From positions 248,001 to 312,000 of the forward strand of contig NOKP01000024.1 of assembly GCA_002682825.1 (NCBI GenBank): DNA of 64,000 bases. Direction: 5' to 3'. Of the stretch, positions 22,362 through 34,834 are shown in pieces. The position numbers and the translations under genes are program-made. This stretch comes from Neonectria sp. B-13. Lineage: Eukaryota > Ascomycota > Sordariomycetes > Hypocreales > Nectriaceae. The notes below the pieces were generated by a model, which did not search any database, was not told the DNA's origin, and worked only from the letters and a program-made list of their open reading frames with translations. The first letter of the stretch is position 1; the number at the start of each line of letters is the position of its first letter.

Positions 22362-24272
22362 TCACGGCGCATCCTCACGCTCTTGCGCCTGTTTGATCTT
22401 GTCGACAATGTTGCAAACATCAACCCATATTCTTGCCCGATTTCTCAATCCCTTGACCTCTTTCCAACCAGTGGCAATGTCACGGTACAATTTGTACCAG
22501 TTCGTCTTGTCAAAAGGGAGGCTTCTGGGCTCAAAGGGGTAGTACCTTTCTGCTTCGCGTTGCGCCCTCTTCTCGTACTCTAGACTCCCGTGCAACAATG
22601 AGTGCCTCAGTTTGTCAACCTCCCAATTCGCAAGAGCTTTCGGACCATACGGCCTGATAATGTCCACGCTTCGACTGAAGTCGTCTTCGACGTCATCCAC
22701 TTCTTCCAATCCGTCCTTGACAAGGCTGGCCGCGTCGTGAAATGCCCAAGTGTTGGATTGGACGTTCTCGCACCATGCTTCATATACAAACGGAAATCCT
22801 TCTACAAGAAGTCTGTGCCAGACAAATATAGGCAGGTGTGCGAACGCGCGAGAAGAAAGACGAACGGCCGCAATGTCCTTAGGTGCGAGATAGGCTACCA
22901 GTTTCGGAACAAGGTCCGAGGGAAGTCTCAGAAATGGGTCGTCGGACTTGGATGGCTCTTGGCTGTTTTGATGGGGTTGAAATGCGCTCTGTTGCGCGCT
23001 GAAGCTTTCATCACTTGAGATGGCAGCGTCGCACATCTCTCTGAAGCCAGGGATGAAGATGGGGTTTGCAGCCAAGTATTCATCCCCCGGGTGGCAAGTC
23101 CAGACTTGCCCTGATCCCCTGTTGACATCTTGGTTTCGTTCGCAGAAGTTCTCACCTGAGTCAAATCGCTTGCAGTGTTGCTTACGGAGGTCCACCAGCC
23201 CGTCGACGTCGACATGGCCGAGGATCTTGCGGCTCGCTATGAGGAACAGCTCGAAGCAGGTTGGGTGAAATGCAGCACCAAACTCTGGAGCGTCCTCTTC
23301 TATCTGTCGTTCTCAGTCGGTCAGCGCCATGTTCTGGGAGCGAGACTCTGAGCTAGTGTCTGCTCACCTGCGGATGATCGAAGTCATTATCCGCTGTGAT
23401 GTGCGCAACCCAGTTGCGAATGGGAGAGATGTCGTGGACTTTGCCACCGCTGTCGATGTCTTCTGAGAGTCCAGTGAGGTGGAACTTGGACTGCCTCTCG
23501 AAGCGCAAATCGTCGTTACGCGGATGCCAATCGCCAAGCTTGCGAACTGGACATTGGACTGTTGTGCAGCCTCTCATCTCTTCAGCAGATATCCTGTCCC
23601 CGTGGTATCCCCCAAGGTGTTTGCAATTTGGACCTGAGATGTGCTCGTACTCGTAGGCCTTTTTGGCGGCAGAAGGGCCTCCGGGAGCAGTGTCGTCGCA
23701 TAACTCATCGAGTGTCGACAGAGGCAACAGCTTGATCTCTTCGTCTGGTGGTGATGGCCAGAGAGCGAAAGACCAGCCAGGTTCTGGCGAGAGGGGTGCA
23801 TCGTCCTCACTACTTTCTGTAGCCTCTGCGTCCTTCGATCTGTCGCCATCGTCACTGGCGCTGGAGTCGTACTCCAATGGCTCCGAATCCGTGTCAGTCT
23901 CGTCTTCGTACGTCCCGTCGTTTGAGTCATCTTCATAAAGATTCATGTTCAAGTATTGCATTCCCCAAACCCACCTCACCGGGCCTCGATAGACCAATGC
24001 ACAGCCCGGGTCTCTACAGGGGCCGAGGGTCCCTCCATCGCCCCCGACCCAGGTTGGACCGTCGTTCTTGCGGGCTGAGCCCCAAGAAGCATCTGATGGC
24101 TCATGAAGAGTTCTGATTCGGCTGACTGCGAACGAGACTCCGCAAAGCTGGCAGTATACCTGGTGTTTATCGTTAGCAAGCCAACGCGTATCATGAGGGC
24201 AGCTTACCTCAAAGTAACCTGAAAGTATGTCAGTGAGGCTGATGAAGATTGATGACGAGAATACGTACCCAT
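22362..24272 (-). CDS. F-box protein, with two tiny 5' coding exons
   Basis: Four coding exons: 24272..24269 (4 bases, ATG G), 24218..24208 (11 bases), 24159..23368 and 23303..22362, giving 582 residues. Spliced, the N-terminus reads MGYFEVYCQLCGVSFAVSRIRT, the standard opening of a fungal F-box family, with paired cysteines and an acidic low-complexity stretch after it. The F-box is near DPFLRLPSDLVPKLVAYL in the last exon. These proteins bring substrates to SCF ubiquitin ligases; the substrate is not predictable. The only way to reach the conserved VYCQLCG from an ATG in frame is through the two small exons, each bounded by good splice sites (GTACGT, CTTTCAG, GTAAGC, CACCAG). Confidence 0.87.
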
Positions 24273-24634
24273 CAGACCGGAAATGAAGCTGACTCTCTCA
24301 TTGTTGGTGATCAAGGACAAGTGTTCCCAGCCTCCTTTGAGTCGTGGGTTTTTGTTTATGGCCTAGCAGTAAATTGCGGAGCATACAGTTACTTCTATTC
24401 TCTTACTGTGTCCCGTGCTGACGCATGTACCTTAATTTCAGCTTGTTCAGCCGCAAGTAGTTGGAACCACTCTGCAAGCCACGTTTGCAAACAGGGTAAA
24501 CTAATTTATTTACTACCGATTGATCATGTGCGTGAGAAGTACATCTGAGCTGAAGACCCGAAAGATTCATCAACCATGCTAATGCGACAAGGTCACGACT
24601 GTGCATGCTCACATCAGGTTCTCTCTTGGTGCCC
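24273..24634. other. Intergenic
   Basis: A 362-base stretch between the F-box gene promoter and the 3' end of the DUF4267 gene. Nothing else seen. Confidence 0.4.
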
Positions 24635-25054
24635 TCAATAGCTCCATCTCCAGGTAACCCACCCAACAAAACCAACGCCCGTAATCCAATGTCCGATTGC
24701 CTTCCATCTGAGCTCATCTCCTCCGTTCAGCCAAACGACCAGCCCATCGCCAATCCTCACCAGCGATAAGATGGCGGCAAATGTCGTGACGGCCTCCTCG
24801 TTGCCCTGCCGCTGCAGCGCCATCAACGCCAAGCCGTAGGAAATCTCGCGGAAGCCCTTGAAGTACATGAGCGGCGAGATGAGGCCGCTGTTTGAAGCAG
24901 CGGGATGAGTTGATTCAGGAGCGACGGCGGTGCGGTGTTCAAGTTGCAGGCCGACGTGACCGTATTCTTTCCGAGGTGAGAGGATCGCCATGACGCCGCG
25001 GCCGAAGCAGGCGGAGCCGAGGACATATGAAGGGATTGATGAGAATGTAGTCAT
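24635..25054 (-). CDS. DUF4267-family membrane protein
   Basis: An intronless 139-residue protein from the ATG at 25054 (AAAATG context, MTTFSSIPSYVLGSACFG). It has about four hydrophobic segments and the arrangement of small fungal DUF4267 proteins: GRGVMAILSPR early, then SPLMYFKGFREISYGLALM and a later LVRIGDGLVVW. No biochemical role is established for the family. A longer reading from 25084 would need a non-ATG start. Confidence 0.75.
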   Translation of the reverse strand: MTTFSSIPSYVLGSACFGRGVMAILSPRKEYGHVGLQLEHRTAVAPESTHPAASNSGLISPLMYFKGFREISYGLALMALQRQGNEEAVTTFAAILSLVRIGDGLVVWLNGGDELRWKAIGHWITGVGFVGWVTWRWSY

Positions 25055-25319
25055 TTTGAGGAGCTTTTGACAACGATGCGACAAAGGGTTGGTTCAGTTT
25101 TTCGGGTATGCCAAGGAATACTCTGAGGGCTTGAGTCTCGATAATTGCGCGAGAAGTAAGCACAAAGCCTAGGCAGATTGCGCTTTACCCTATTGGGGAT
25201 GCCACCCGGGTAAAACGGCATCATCAGGAACTGGTGATGAGTTTAGTTGACGTAACGAACGCAGTATAACCGGTGTTTTTCGCTATAGTGTGAATAATTA
25301 CATTTGGTTTCTCTGTTGA

Positions 25320-26865
25320 TCAAATGTTAATTGCCTCAAGTAGGACACTTTGCGGTATGGCGTTTTTCTTTCTCCTCTCCGCCCGCTGACTTTCTGGGAA
25401 GTACGACACTAACCCAGAGGATGCATTGCTCACGCTTGCAGGAACACCGAGATACGTGGGAATATCTCCATAGAGCTCTGGGAACTGTAGAAAAAAGTCC
25501 GGAGACATCGCCCATGCGTTGATATCACGAATGCGCTCCTCAAAAAGAGGCGACAGTTGGAATCGGCCAGTCTGTGAGTTTTGCATGTAGGTATCCCGAA
25601 AGTCGAATGGCCAGAGGATCTTGAAGTTGGAGCGGAAAAGATCCCAGAATAGGTTGGTGCAGTATTGATGCTGGGAGAAGATGAAGCGTTCTCGCACACC
25701 AGGCCTATGCGATGTCAGTGATGGTGTTTGTTCACGCAAAATCCATGGACATACCAGACAAAATAGTCAATCGCGTATGAGTGTTCAATCGCTTGTGACG
25801 GCCTGCGCAATTGATTTAGTCTCATGTACTTTCATATGGTGGAATGTTGTCTCACCTCATGAGAAACCAGTGCGGAAGAGAGGCGTGCCTTTCCAGAGTT
25901 GGATCCCCATGATAGGTCATTAAGAGGTGCATCATTCGCAAAATCGCGAGCCTCTCCATCTGCGAACATGTTTGGAAGCACACTTCATCGACCCCGCGAA
26001 GCTTCCGCCAAGAGTCTGTCATCTTCCCGCTTTGTTCAACGCTGTCCCACCCCTCTAAGACCGCGCGAATCGGTGTGTCCTCACTTGTGAGGTCTTCTGC
26101 CATTATCTCTGATTGAGACAATCTTTTGGACCTTCCCAGTGATTCGTTCGCTGCCCGCCACTTGTTGAATGGTTTCTCACTTCTGTGGTGGCCGGGATTG
26201 GACGAGGTGCAGTGACACAAAATCATGGCTTTTGGGACGATGACATCTTCTCCGCTAGGGACGTTGACGTTTGAGGCGGTATCGGAAGGGAAATTCGGTA
26301 AATTGGAGATGTCCATGCATCTCTGATGGCTGATTTGATCGTCAAAAGTGCACTCAATATTGGCATTGCCGCTGAGGCAGGCCAGATTGTCGTCCCAGGT
26401 GGCTGAGTTGGTCGAACACTGGGGCACAGCCAACGGTGGAGGATCGCGTTCTTGATCTCGGTGGGTTTTTGAGGAAGCATCGCTCCGGGATGATACTGAG
26501 ATATGTGACGGCGGGATGAGAGCATCGGCTGTAGGGATCGCCGACAACTGAGACGTGCTGGTGGTTGCTACATTGAGATGCCGCTGGATGGATGTGTCGA
26601 GCGACCTCAAGACCTGCAGAGCCTTGTCTCTCTCCTTGGTGACCTGCGACAACTGGTCCATGAGAGCTGAGATCTGGGCATTGGCGTCGTTGTCTCGCAG
26701 ATGAGCGACCATGGCCTCAAGCTCAGCGATGCGGCTCTTGGTGCGCTCCCGCGCAAGACGCTGGGCCTTGCGGTCGAGTTCTCTCTTCTTCAGGCGGCGG
26801 GAATCAGCCATGTCGTCGTGCATCTTGTCGGCCAGGTCTGGTGTTTTCGACGTTCCATGCTCCAT
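25320..26865 (-). CDS. bZIP transcription factor with DUF3425 domain
   Basis: Three exons (26865..25856, 25802..25755, 25704..25320) give 480 residues. The basic region RRLKKRELDRKAQRLARERT (residues about 25-44) and the short leucine-type heptads after it (IAELEAMVAHLR) define the bZIP. The C-terminal third, with SLPHWFLMRPSQAIEHSY, resembles the DUF3425 domain found in many fungal bZIPs. Exon 2 is only 48 bases. The start is the first ATG in frame (MEHGTSK); the frame is open further upstream but without an ATG. It is a nuclear DNA-binding regulator, located next to a P450 and an ADH/ALDH pair that it might control, though nothing in the sequence proves this. Confidence 0.85.
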
Positions 26866-27267
26866 CGTTGTCAGGCCTCTCTGCACAGAGCAGAGAGCAG
26901 GGAGGCGAGTGGAGAAGAAGACAGGGTGGAGTGAAGGTGGAATCGGGGATTGATGCTTGGGAGCTTGGTGGGTGGGTGGAGACGACTTCAAAGAGCCGAC
27001 GAGAAAGAGGTTAAGATGCGGGGAAGCGGAGGAACCTGGTCCACACGAGTCAGGGCTAGTCACTAAGCATGCATGTTCATTGGCTTGACGGGGTGAGTTA
27101 ATGGGGATGTCGAGGTTGGTTGACTACCTATTTAAGACCATGGGTGGCGAACATGTTCGGGGCCCTACTACTACATACGTTGTGTCTGACACGACGGTGC
27201 AGGTATATAGGCTATCATTGATCTAGATACATTGTTCATATTGTCCGTATCAAGCTATTTACAGTAT
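26866..27267. other. bZIP promoter and P450 3' region
   Basis: About 400 bases. An open frame runs through the bZIP leader but has no ATG, so it is taken as 5' untranslated. No other feature seen. Confidence 0.4.
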
Positions 27268-29252
27268 TTACTCCTTCTTCCTCGGTGTCAACACTAGATT
27301 AAGTCCAGGAGATGCCAACGTAAACCCATCCTTCAGACCAGCCAAAAAGCCCTCACCTGTGTTGCCTTCAGCCAATTTCACATCATATCGTCGCAAAACC
27401 TGACTGGTCACATAGCGAAGCTCCATCAAGCCCAGTTGTTTCCCAACGCAAGAATAGCGACCTACGATCGGGGTCAGTTGGAACATCAAGCCATCGAGAT
27501 TATTCAGCACGTACCTGTAGAGAATGGGTGAAAAATGGACTTGTCTTTGGTCAACTCCGGTCTCGTCGTCCATCGCTCCGGAATAAACTCATTTGGATGG
27601 TCAAACAGCCTCGTATCTGTGACGTTCGTTAATCTTCCACGAATCTACACAGACCAAGAGACCGATACTTACCCCGGTTCATTGTATAGGATGGAATTTG
27701 CAAAATGGTATCGCCAGGAATGAATACATCTCCAATCTGCAAACCTTGCGCAGGCGTCATACGCTGCAGCCCAGATGGAACAGGCGGATGAAGTCGAAGG
27801 GATTCGTCTATGCAAGCTTGGAGATACTTCAATTTAGAGAGGGCAACGTGATCCGGTTCGTCTGTGCCTGCGTAGTATTGGTCGATCTCTTCCTGAAGCT
27901 GGCGGGTGGTGTCTGGGTTTGTAGCCAGTTCGAAGAATAGACAGGTAAGTGACGCGGCGGTAGTATCACTAAAAATGTGAGCGTGAGAGATTCACAAGAT
28001 GACACCCGCGGCTTACCTTCCGGCTACTACAATCAGATGCGCATCTCCGTGTAGGTTGACAGTGTCTTGCTTGGAAGGGTTCTTAATGTCATCGTAGTCT
28101 CCCAAGATCCAAGAAAAGATGTCTGGCATCTCAGGCTTGTTCTAGGGTGCGTTAGGCATGGGACATTTGGCAAGTTAGAAACACCTCCGACATACCCTTT
28201 GTCTTTCCACAACCTGTTGTGAGAGCCACTTCTGGAACTTTATGTGCTCGTAGTTGAGACCCGGTATCTCCTTGAAAAGAGGAAACATCCAAACCAAGTG
28301 ACTAAAGGCACTGACGGCCAGCATGTTACTGTGCACCGACTTCATGAAGTAATGCACCACCCCATTCTTGACCATATCGAAGCTCTTCCCGAAGGCAAGA
28401 TCGCCCATGACGTCAAAGCTGTAAAAGTTGAACAGTGTAGATGCATCGAATGGCAAACCCTGCATCTCCTCGATCTTGCCCAGGAGCTGGTTGGTATATC
28501 GTGCGACTCGAGGTTCGTAATCTCGCAGGGCTGCACGGTGGGTTAGTCAAATGCCAAGTTTCCTTGCTTTAATCATTCGAATTCAAACCTTTCGAGCTGA
28601 ATCCTTTGTCCCACGTCTTTCTTCGGCGGGCGTGCTCCTTCTGGTCCCGAATCATGTGCAGCGAGATGACGGGGTGGAGGATGTTGTACCAAGGCCCTTT
28701 GACGCATGGCGAAGTATTGGAATGGATGAGGTGGAATGCCTTTGGGTCGGTGATTGATAATTCAGACGGTCCTGATACTGTCAATTCCGAAGATCAAGCC
28801 ATGAATTCAAGGCAAAATGACTTACCAATACGAACAATGTCGCCGTATTTTTCGTGCTGTTTTTGAATCTCCTCATAAAGTTGGAACTTCTTGATAGAGA
28901 GCAAAGTGACGTTGAAGTTAGATATTCTGGCAAAGAACGGACCAGGAAACCGATTCAGCCTGTGAAATACGCCTCGATAGATGACAAGACTCGAGTAGAG
29001 GCCTGCCAAGACTGTACCCACTAACAGGGAGGCTGCTCGATACGCCTTCCAATGAGTGTTGAACTCATCAGAAGCAAAGGTAAATAAAGCGCAAGAAAGA
29101 GCAATATTAATGAGCACCGTACTGCCCAAAAGCTTGGTAGTGTAAAGGTCCCATTCTCCACGACGGAAGACACCAACGTGTAGGACAACTCCAACGGCGA
29201 AGGCTGCTAGGAAGCTGGTTTGGCTGCTCGGCTCTCTGAAAAGGGAAGCCAT
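27268..29252 (-). CDS. Cytochrome P450 monooxygenase
   Basis: Seven exons (29252..28826, 28771..28589, 28530..28196, 28141..28017, 27968..27673, 27616..27515, 27461..27268) give 553 residues. About 85 N-terminal residues contain two or three hydrophobic segments, more than a simple anchor. The I-helix reads VVAGSDTTAAS, the ExxR motif is in DESLRLHPP, PERW follows in EFIPERW, and the heme loop is FHPFSTGRYSCVGKQ with the axial cysteine. It resembles fungal P450s annotated as tryprostatin B 6-hydroxylase- or benzoate hydroxylase-like; I would not assign a substrate. It lies on the same strand as the bZIP gene downstream and the alcohol dehydrogenase upstream, fitting an oxidative series (P450, alcohol dehydrogenase, aldehyde dehydrogenase). 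Confidence 0.93.
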
Positions 29253-30079
29253 ATTGTCTTCGAGTGTGTTTATTTTGATCGCATTTGGTGTTTCTAAAGT
29301 TGTTCTGACCAGAGCAATAAGTATGTCAATCCCAGACTGTGGAACATAACCCTTGCATCTCCATTCCGATGCGCTCGGTTCATCCGACGATGCTAGCGCA
29401 GCATCAAACTACCAAGTCATTGCCCTTCATGTCAGGAGAGGCACATGATCACGCTACGCCATAGCCTAATCGAGGCCTCTGGCTTGCAATTTGCTGTATT
29501 GGCGAATCGATTGACGCGTATTTGAGACAACTTGACTTTGTGGGTGCCGAGTCAGGTCGAGTCAGGAGGCACTGACACGACAATGCGGGGATGTTGGTGC
29601 AAGCTCTCAAGCTAGCCTTTTGGCGTTACGATAGTCTTACGGCGCAGCAGCCATCCGGATTTGCTTTGCGGGGAAGCCAATAAGAGCTGGTTTTAAGTCT
29701 GCGGAGAAGATGGGATACCGTTGATAGACGCGTGGCCGAGGTCAACGGGCAGCGGCCCGAAGCAATACCCTAGAACGAGTGTCGATACCCCCCCAGATTG
29801 CTTGGACGTAGTTTGGTAGCTTCCCCACAGGGTTACACTTGATCTCCGAGTACGAATAGCTCCTGAATTTGGGTCTCTGGGCTACGTAGTATGCCTCATT
29901 TCGTCTTAATTTCCAGGGTTTACGGATAGATTTCGAGGCTCTGCGTCGTGCCCAAAGCATATCACACCTTAACCAAATACCCAGCAACAAGACGAGCGAG
30001 GTCCCATCAAACTGAACAAGGTAAGATGGAAAGGTTGATTGGAGATGCTATCATCGTGCGACTACTCCTCGGCTTTATT
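29253..30079. other. Intergenic
   Basis: About 830 bases between the P450 start and the ADH stop. No gene or repeat recognised. Confidence 0.4.
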
Positions 30080-31507
30080 CTACCTCAAGTCCAAAACCAC
30101 CCTGCCCTGAATCCTACCACTCTCCAAATCTTCAAAAATCTGGCACAATTAGTTGAATCCAGGTTCACACGGGAAATCGCCTGCTTACACTGGAAAGATC
30201 TTCCATTTTGCGAAGTTGGTACTGAGGAGTGACGCCGCCCTGAGCTGCAAGCTCGAGACACTCCCTTGCATCCAACCGGTTTCCGGTTTTCGTAGCTACC
30301 AGCCGTTAGTCGAAGAGTGCCAGTCGATCAAAGAGAGGCTTACCGATGATTCTTAGCTCGTCATTCACCATGGCGCTGATACTCGGAATCAGTGTCCCCT
30401 CCTTTTCAGGGATCCCAAGACAAGCCACGGTGCCTCGGAAGCCAAGCCATGACATTGCCTGCGAGTATGCCTTTGAGCTTGCCGCACACATCAATGCGAT
30501 GCGTGCGCCACCGCCGGTTAGGTCCTTGATCCTCGCGGCGAGATCTGCGTCTGCTTCGAACTTTGTAAAGTCGACAAACTCGTTGGCCCCCAGACTTCGA
30601 CAGAGCTCTTCCTTTGACCCTGCGTCGATTGCAATAACTTTTCCACCAAGGGCTTTTGCATACTGGATTCCCAAGTGACCAATACCACCGCCTGCTCCTG
30701 ATATCACAACCCAGTCTCCCACTCGCACGCCCGCCCTTCTCAAGGCTGTGTACACAGTGATTCCTCCACACATGAGCGGTGCAGCAGCCGCAAGGTCCAG
30801 ACCATTTGGAATTGGTGTGACATAATGAGCCGGGGCTACGCAGTACTGCTGGAATGTACCTGGAGTGAAGTATCCAGATATCTTGGTGCTCCTGCAAGAA
30901 GACTCGCCGCCTTCGAGGCAGCTATCTGAAGACCTACGGTTAGGTCCCATCAACATGTCAAAGGTGAGCCCTTGGCACTTACCACATGAAAGGCAGGCAT
31001 CGGCTGCGAATTTAATGCCGACGTTCGATCCGATGGCAGGAAATTCAACCCCAGCGCCGCGTGAGACGATCGTACCAACGCCTACAAAGTTGAGGACCTA
31101 GTCTTGAGAAAATGGAAGTAAATATACCTTCATGACCTCCGATTTGACCTGGTAAACGAAGACTCGATGAGATTGGTGTCCATCAACGTTTGTGATTCAA
31201 CATACCTTTTGGTGTGGGTGCTGGGAGATGTGGAAACTGGTTCAAACAAAATCCCACATCGGTATGGCAAACGCCAGAGTAAAGCCTGAGATTGTTGGTT
31301 TCATACGGAACAAAACAGAGTTCAAGAACCAGCTTACAAGCGAACGAGAACTTCACCTCGTCCAGGCTGCGGGATGGGTAGCTCGACAACCTCCGTCTTC
31401 GCAGTTCCGGGCTCCGAGTAGATGACGGCGCGGTTGAAGGCAGGCATTGAGATGTGCCCATTCTCCAGAATCGTAGCATCCTTGGTGATATGCATAGTTA
31501 CTGACAT
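30080..31507 (-). CDS. Zinc-dependent alcohol dehydrogenase (MDR family)
   Basis: Seven exons (31507..31338, 31285..31206, 31148..31128, 31081..30983, 30925..30344, 30295..30189, 30139..30080) give 372 residues. The catalytic zinc site starts with GVCHTD (C63); GGHEGVG follows across the 21-base third exon. The structural zinc cysteines are in CLSCDSCLEGGESSC, and GAGGGIGHLG is the nucleotide-binding fold. The last exon supplies the usual end, SGRIQGRVVLDLR. The length matches yeast-type ADH1/ADH3. It should interconvert alcohols and aldehydes with NAD(H). It is divergently transcribed from the aldehyde dehydrogenase over about 660 bases, so the two are probably co-regulated. A downstream ATG at 31446 (MPAFNRA) is a possible alternative start. 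Confidence 0.92.
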
Positions 31508-32165
31508 CGTAAAATAAAGCGTGGTAGACGTAACCAGATATAACCAGTTGGTTTCTCCTTTATAGCAAAGGGTTCTACCGTCAGAAGCCAAAAGATAGTC
31601 GGTGTAGACGACTCGAAGGTAGGGGTGGTGATGTTACAATCTCCAAAATCACTAAACTCAGTGCGAACGCCCTGGTTTATAGGCGTTACAGTGGACAAAA
31701 CGCGCTCTCGCACTGGTGCCCAATTGTCTCATGACATCTACCGAGGGCATCACAAGCATTATCATCTCAAGAGCCCGTACTAGACATCCAAGATTGCATG
31801 GTTTCATGTCATAAACACATCAGCCAAGTCTCGGCCAAACCTTATGCAATGTGACGCTGGACTAGATTCATGTGGCGGTGATGACCCCGCGTTGACTCAG
31901 TGTGTGCCTAGTCAGAGATCTTCGCCCCTGAGATACTTCTCCACACAAGCCTAGCAACGAAACCCCACGGGGTAGTACCTTGTTACAAGCGACATAATGA
32001 CGCGGCAGAGGCGGACTTGGCCGTTATTCAAACGGATTATTACCTCGGCAGTTCCTGTTATGGTACGTATATATGTCTACACATTCAGATAGGATTTCAT
32101 GAGCACTAGCCGACCAGAAGCTGCTCAGGAATCGCTGAACATAGAAACGACTCAGACCAAACATC
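31508..32165. promoter_or_regulatory. Divergent ADH / ALDH promoter
   Basis: A 658-base region lies between two head-to-head dehydrogenase genes and should drive both. No specific operator was recognised with confidence. Confidence 0.5.
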
Positions 32166-34078
32166 ATGGAGCCTCTCAAATTTTCCCGTTTCCAGAACGT
32201 CATCGACGGCAAGCTTGTGGACTCGGAAAAAACCCGCCATGGAATCAATCCAGCAACGCTAGAGGCACTTCCTCCCGTTCCCCTCAGCACTCCCAAAGAT
32301 GTAGATGCGGCGGTGGCGGCGGCAAAGCGAGCTGCAAGAGGCTGGGCTGACACGCCACTGGAGGATCGCCAACAAGCCGTCTCCCGATACGCTGATGCAC
32401 TTCTTGAGCAGACGGCCGGGTTTGCGAGAATGTTGGTGTTGGAGCAGGGCAAGCCGGTAAGGGGAACAATGGGTTCGAATTCTCGTCTGGTCCATTATCT
32501 GACGTGATTCAAGTTCGCCTTTGCAGAGGCTGAAGTTCAGTCAACTGCTAGAATACTCAAGGGCATTGCGAAGCTTCCTTTCCCAGAGGAAGTGGTTGAG
32601 GATACACCCGACCGCCGCGTCATCACACGATACGTGCCTATTGGTTAGTCTCGCTCATGATATTTAAATATTGCAGAAATCAGACGCTGAACAGGCACAT
32701 GTAGGGGTGTCCGTTGGTATTGTTCCGTGGAATTGTGAGTTAAAGTCCCTACATTACTATGATCACCACCTCTACTAACAATGTCAACAGTTCCCCTCTC
32801 ATTGGGTTCGTATTTGTCTCATCACCTAGCCATCGCAACCTAACCGTTCCCTTAGCCTCATTCAAGTTGGCGCCGGCCCTCGTTGCAGGAAATTCGATCA
32901 TACTCAAACCCTCGTGCGTCATTACGACTCTATCTTAGACCTTTTTCTAACATTGCTTAGACCTTTTACGCCCTATTGCGGTCTGAAACTTGCTGAATTA
33001 GGTCGGAGCTTCTTTCCGCCTGGGGTCTTTCAGGTGTTGAGCGGTGATGATGATCTTGGTCCTTGGTTGACCGCTCATCCGGGTGTGGACAAAGTGAGCT
33101 TTACAGGCTCGACCAAGACTGGCATTAAGGTCATGCAGAGCTGCGCGAATACGCTGAAGAGGGTGACGCTTGAGTTGTAAGTCCTGCATAAGTGAGTATT
33201 CGGGACGCGCTAACCTAGCTGGAGGGGAGGAAATGACCCAGCAATCGTTTGTGCGAATGTCGACGTCCCAACTGTTGCCGCCAAGGTGAGAGAAGTAGCT
33301 TTGTTTGGGAGTGATCAATGGAACCTAATCAACTGTCGCAGGTTGCATCTCTTGCTCTCTACAACTCGGGTCAGGTAAGTGCGAGCAGGAATACCCCTTG
33401 AAAGGGACTATTTTAAACCCCAGACCAGGTTTGCATCGCCATCAAGCGGATATATGTCCACTCCGACATTTACAAAGAATTCCTGACTGAAGTGACCCGG
33501 CACGTAAGCTCGTTGAAGGTGGGTAACGGACTGGATGACAAGGTTTCAATCGGCCCAGTCCAAAATGCTCTACAGTTCGACCGCATCAAAGACCTCATGT
33601 GTTCCTTAAAGACGGAAAATGTGAAGGTGTTGAGCGGCAACATCGATGCTAGCTCGAAAGAAAAGGGTTACTTTATTGAACCAGTCATCATCGAGAACCC
33701 ACCAGATGATTCTAAAATCGTCACGGAGGAGCCTTTCGGTATGTCAGCCAGAAAGCAGGTAGCGAGACTGAGCTAATCGCATGCATAGGTCCGATCTTCC
33801 CAATCCTGCAGTGGTCCAACGAGGACGACGTAATTCGACGGGCCAACAACAGCGACATGGGACTCGGGGCCTCTGTCTGGACACGGGATGAAGACCAAGC
33901 GGATCGACTCGCTCGAAAGTTGGAGGCTGGAAATGTTTGGATCAACGCACACTTAGAGCTCCAGCCCGATGCAGCCTTTGGTGGGCACAAAATGAGTGGA
34001 ATTGGGTCAGAGCTGGGAGTAAATGGGCTGAAGTCGTATTGTAACCCGCAGACCATTTACTATAAAAAGGATGTCTGA
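32166..34078 (+). CDS. Aldehyde dehydrogenase (NAD(P)+)
   Basis: Ten exons (32166..32456, 32514..32643, 32705..32734, 32791..32805, 32856..32913, 32961..33176, 33225..33285, 33342..33374, 33429..33738, 33789..34078) give 477 residues. Motifs in order: IVPWNFPLS, FTGSTKTG (NAD fold), LELGGNDPA with the general base E246, NSGQVCIAIKR with the catalytic C280, and EEPFGPIFP. Exons 3, 4 and 8 are 30, 15 and 33 bases. All active-site residues are present. It should oxidise an aldehyde to its acid. Paired head-to-head with an alcohol dehydrogenase and near a P450, it suggests a path from hydroxylated substrate to carboxylate, or general aldehyde detoxification. Confidence 0.93.
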
Positions 34079-34834
34079 AGCTTTCAATGCTTGGTCGTAT
34101 ATAGGATAACATGGTTGATACCGTCAGTTGCGTCATCGACGTGAGATTCCCGGTTCCGGCTTTCCGGCGTTTTCCTATTCATCATCCCGCATATAACAAG
34201 CGGCGAGATTGCCGCCTAGCCAAACGGCGGGCACAGGTTAGTGGAACATGCCGAGCAACAGCGACCGAGCGCGTGCAACATCCCAAGCCGAGCAAGGCTG
34301 TCTCAGCGTGGTACATTTGCAGGGTACGTACAGACACTCTCAAATTACTATGGAACTACCCCGCCTCTCTCCTCGGAGTGTCAGTGATCTGTGTTGCCGG
34401 CAGTGTAAACCGGTCGTCCAATCGTGGTGGAGGTCGTCACTCCACGCCAAATATACATGAACGCATTGGAAACAATGTAGAGTTCATCCCAGTGGTATTA
34501 TAGTGTGAGTCATGGCCAACTCATCGGTATGCTAATGTCAATGGTATTGATGCTTGATCTACATCAAATCTAGATGCCAATGAGTGTTGCACGGGGACTT
34601 TGCACGGGGTCTCTAGTTTCGCTGCCTTGTTTCCAGCAGCAGTGCCTTTTGTGTAAGCCTTACCTTTTAATCATCATGCCTATGACTCATCTTACCCATC
34701 AAGCTCAAGGCGAAGGCATGTATTCTGCCTAACCCTCCTCTTTGCATCATTTTCTATCTCTACCAGTGGTGGCAATTTATATGCGATAAAGCTATAATCC
34801 AGGCTTAACATCACCCTGCCAGACCCAAGATATA
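34079..34834. other. Intergenic
   Basis: About 756 bases between the ALDH stop and the hydrolase start. No gene recognised. Confidence 0.4.

Noticed and set aside
28142..28195. A longer final residue run (VCRRCF) in P450 exon 3
   Set aside because: It is the read-through of a GTATGT..CTAG intron; splicing restores the conserved frame of the next exon.
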